From positions 43,689,091-43,753,090 of the forward strand of contig NC_037591.1 of assembly GCF_003073045.1 (NCBI RefSeq): DNA of 64,000 nucleotides. Direction: 5' to 3'. The number at the start of each line of letters is the position of its first letter. Position 1 is the first letter of the stretch. This DNA comes from Pomacea canaliculata (taxonomy: Eukaryota > Mollusca > Gastropoda > Architaenioglossa > Ampullariidae). The notes under the pieces were generated by a model. The model was not told the DNA's origin and did no database searches. It worked only from the letters and a program-made list of their open reading frames with translations. Below are positions 58,170 through 64,000 of this stretch, piece after piece. Made by a program: the position numbers and the translations under genes.

Positions 58170-58700
58170 AACAAAACTATGCCATAGCACCATTTCTTGA
58201 GAACACCACTGGTTGTCTCAATGGTGCTCCTTGTTGAGCAGTGGGCATGGTAAAACTCTCCTTGGCTCTGGTGTCTGAATTTAGAAAGGGGTGTGATAAG
58301 CCAGTCCCTCAGTGGGTTCCATTGTCCCCCAGAATAACCTCCGGCAGAAGGTGAAGATTAGTCTTTATGACCCTGAAAAGGAAGCTCTCCTGTAGTATCC
58401 TGGCATCATGAACATAGCCAGGCCAGTTTACAACAGGCTGGTGAACAAGTCGGTATCACACAGTAATTGTGTGTTGATCCTTGTGATTAGCATGCTGGTA
58501 TTCACTTTCTGAAGGTTGCAAGACAGATACATGAGTGCACTCAATGCAGCTGATTACATGAGGAAATCCTGCCATTGCATACAATTTTGCTGTTCTAGCA
58601 GCAGTTTCTCCAGCAGCTAGCAGGCACACATATTCACATAGGCGCCTTGCAAAGGCAGCAGACACTGCTGATTACTCAGCTGGCTATGGCTTTGTCAATG
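58170..58700 (-). pseudogene. PIF/Harbinger transposase remnant (HARBI1-like)
   Basis: Minus-strand sense from 58665 reads A-G-F-P-H-V-I-S-C-I-E-C-T-H-V, corresponding to the A-G-F-P-x-V-I-G-x-I-D-G-T-H motif with the catalytic Asp replaced by Glu, then N-H-K-D-Q-H-T-I-T-V. After a frameshift G-Y-P-L-R-D-W-L-I-T-P-F follows near 58290. This is the DDE region of HARBI1-like transposases. Terminal repeats were not found. Not recognisable as a functional host gene. Confidence 0.85.
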
Positions 58701-58845
58701 CAAAACGTCAGCAACTACAACTTGCATTGTGCCTTTTGCATAAAATCTTAATGCCACCATCATCTGAAAAAGACACAAGTTTTGTTAACAACTATAAGCA
58801 GAGTTAGAAAATATTATAGACCTTCATGATCTATATATTTCTATT

Positions 58846-59500
58846 CTATCTATCTATCTATTCCTCTTCGTGCATCAGGTTGCACATAAGGCCTCAACCA
58901 GAGTCCGCCACCGATGTCGATCGGCTGAAACCCGCTCTAGGTGACCCCATGTCCAGCCCTTTCCTTTCATCTCCCTTTCCACTGTTCTTCTCCAAGTTTC
59001 CTTTGGGCGGCCTCGTTTTCTTCGGCCGTCTGGAGTCCATCGTAGGGCGACTCTGGAAAGGTCTGCTGTCTGCTGGCGGAGCACATGTCCAATCCATCGC
59101 CAACGCCTTCGTTGAACCTGCGTGGTGATGGACTCGGTTTCAGTTCTTCGGTGGAGTTCTTCGTTGCTGATGGTATTTGGCCAAAAGATGTTAAGTATGC
59201 GCCTGAGGCATCTGTTTTGGAAGACGTCAAGCTTGTTACTGATGGTTTTGGTCATCTTCCAAGATTCTGATCCGTAAAGGAGGGTGCTGATCACATTTGA
59301 CTTGAAGATTCTCAGTTTGATCTTCTGGCTGATGTTTTTTGCCTTCCATGTGCTCCTGAGTGAGGCGAAGGCCTGGCTGGCTTTCGCCAGTCGGGCTCGA
59401 ATCTCCACCTCTGCATCCCCGGTGTTTGACATTTTGGACCCAAATATATTTCTATTACTCACATCTAAATAAATCTGCCCCTTTTGGGTTAAGGACAAAT
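58846..59500 (-). mobile_element. RTE-like LINE, C-terminal region with (TAGA)n tail
   Basis: The 207-aa minus-strand frame (58875-59498) reads K-L-R-I-F-K-S-N-V-I-S-T-L-L-Y-G-S-E-S-W, then C-L-R-R-I-L-N-I and R-R-W-R-W-I-G-H-V-L-R, G-R-R-K-R-G-R-P-K-E-T-W-R-R and finally L-V-E-A-L-C-A-T. This is the standard end of RTE-like endonuclease-reverse transcriptases and it is uninterrupted. The 3' end carries AATAGATAGATAGATAGAAT. Confidence 0.93.
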
Positions 59501-60039
59501 GTGAACATAAACTTAACTAGGATTACTTACCTCTTGAGCCACATGTTTACAATGTGGACATGCATATACTACTAACAATTACTCTGTCAAATTGCTTAAC
59601 ATGCATTAACTCTCACTATAACTAAGGTTTCGGGCTCTCTGCTACTTTATTTTGAGTTGCGTTACCTGAGTCCATTGACATTAGCATTTCAAATTACAGT
59701 TATTATATATACTAATATAATGGGGGAATTCGATGTTATAACTTAGATTCTACTTTAGAAATCGAGGGCGAGGAATAGTGAGAGTTAATAATAATAAAAA
59801 TTATAAAAAAAAGATGTTATACAATACCATCTGTTATGATGACGTATGAGGCAGATCAGTATATGTAGTAGTGACTAGTCTTACCTGCAACAACGGTGGA
59901 ACGGGTGGTCAATCTCATTTTCCACTAGGTCGGTTATATAAGGTCGACGAATGGAAAACGATTAAGCAAATCTACGTTGTGATATATTTCAAAGGGATGT
60001 GATGGATCCCTGAAGATCGTGTCGTGGAGAGTTAAGCCC

Positions 60040-60255
60040 AGCAGCGTTGTCCAATGGGATGAAAGCACTCAGCGCTGCTGTCCAATGGGATGCAAGAGAA
60101 CGCCGTGACGACACAGCATGCGCGGGAAGTTAGGCCGCGATCAGCGTCTGGGACCAGCAACCACAATGCCAATACTTTAAACCTAACGCATTGTCAGTCA
60201 AATGATTAAATGACATAAAAATTGGAGGAAGTTAGGTCACACTTTTCCAAAGATT
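60040..60255 (+). promoter_or_regulatory. CDK2 promoter with CCAAT boxes and an E2F-like site
   Basis: CCAAT boxes lie at 60051-60055, 60082-60086 and 60169-60173. The first two sit in a local duplication (GTCCAATGGGATG in both) and are 31 bp apart. GCGCGGGAAG at 60120-60129 is, on the other strand, CTTCCCGCGC, close to the E2F consensus. No TATA box is seen. This combination is typical of cell-cycle promoters; use by NF-Y and E2F is inferred. Confidence 0.6.

Positions 60256-64000
<3,745 letters not shown>

Overview
The window is animal nuclear DNA: genes split by many GT-AG introns, AT-rich spacers, and dense remnants of eukaryotic transposons. Three complete protein-coding genes and the 5' part of a fourth can be assembled exon by exon with closed reading frames. 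The proteins and the repeat types (a tRNA-headed SINE, L2-like and RTE-like LINEs, hAT, pogo/Tigger and Harbinger remnants) point to an invertebrate, most likely a mollusc. That placement is an inference and could not be checked.

Layout. 1-8160: no host gene found; a hAT element carrying a nested Tigger-like element (4455-7025) and a SINE with an expanded 32-bp minisatellite (7570-7783) sit upstream of the first gene. 8164-13960 (+): ELAC1, short-form tRNase Z, 9 exons, 358 aa. 15887-38560 (-): an SR-cyclophilin of the NKTR/PPIG family, 19 coding exons, 1463 aa, convergent with ELAC1; its introns hold a SINE, RTE-like and L2-like LINE pieces, a pogo-like element and a head-to-tail pair of LINE 3' ends. 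39889-40268: compact head-to-head promoter between the cyclophilin and ANKMY2. 40269-53999 (+): ANKMY2, ankyrin repeats plus an intact MYND zinc finger, 11 exons, 450 aa, with SINEs and LINEs in its introns. 55430-60050: gene-free spacer with two LINE 3' ends and a dead Harbinger transposase. 60256-63586 and beyond (+): the first four exons of CDK2, running off the window edge, behind a promoter with CCAAT boxes and an E2F-like site.

The four genes are general housekeeping genes (tRNA 3' processing, pre-mRNA splicing-associated prolyl isomerase, ciliary/Hedgehog-linked adaptor, cell-cycle kinase). I see no sign that they form one pathway. Nothing prokaryotic, no CRISPR array and no convincing tRNA or rRNA gene was seen. 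The less ordinary material is in the repeats: nested insertions whose target duplications are still readable, a SINE head joined to different 3' bodies, a minisatellite that seems to have grown out of a SINE, and a promoter with two CCAAT boxes 31 bp apart.
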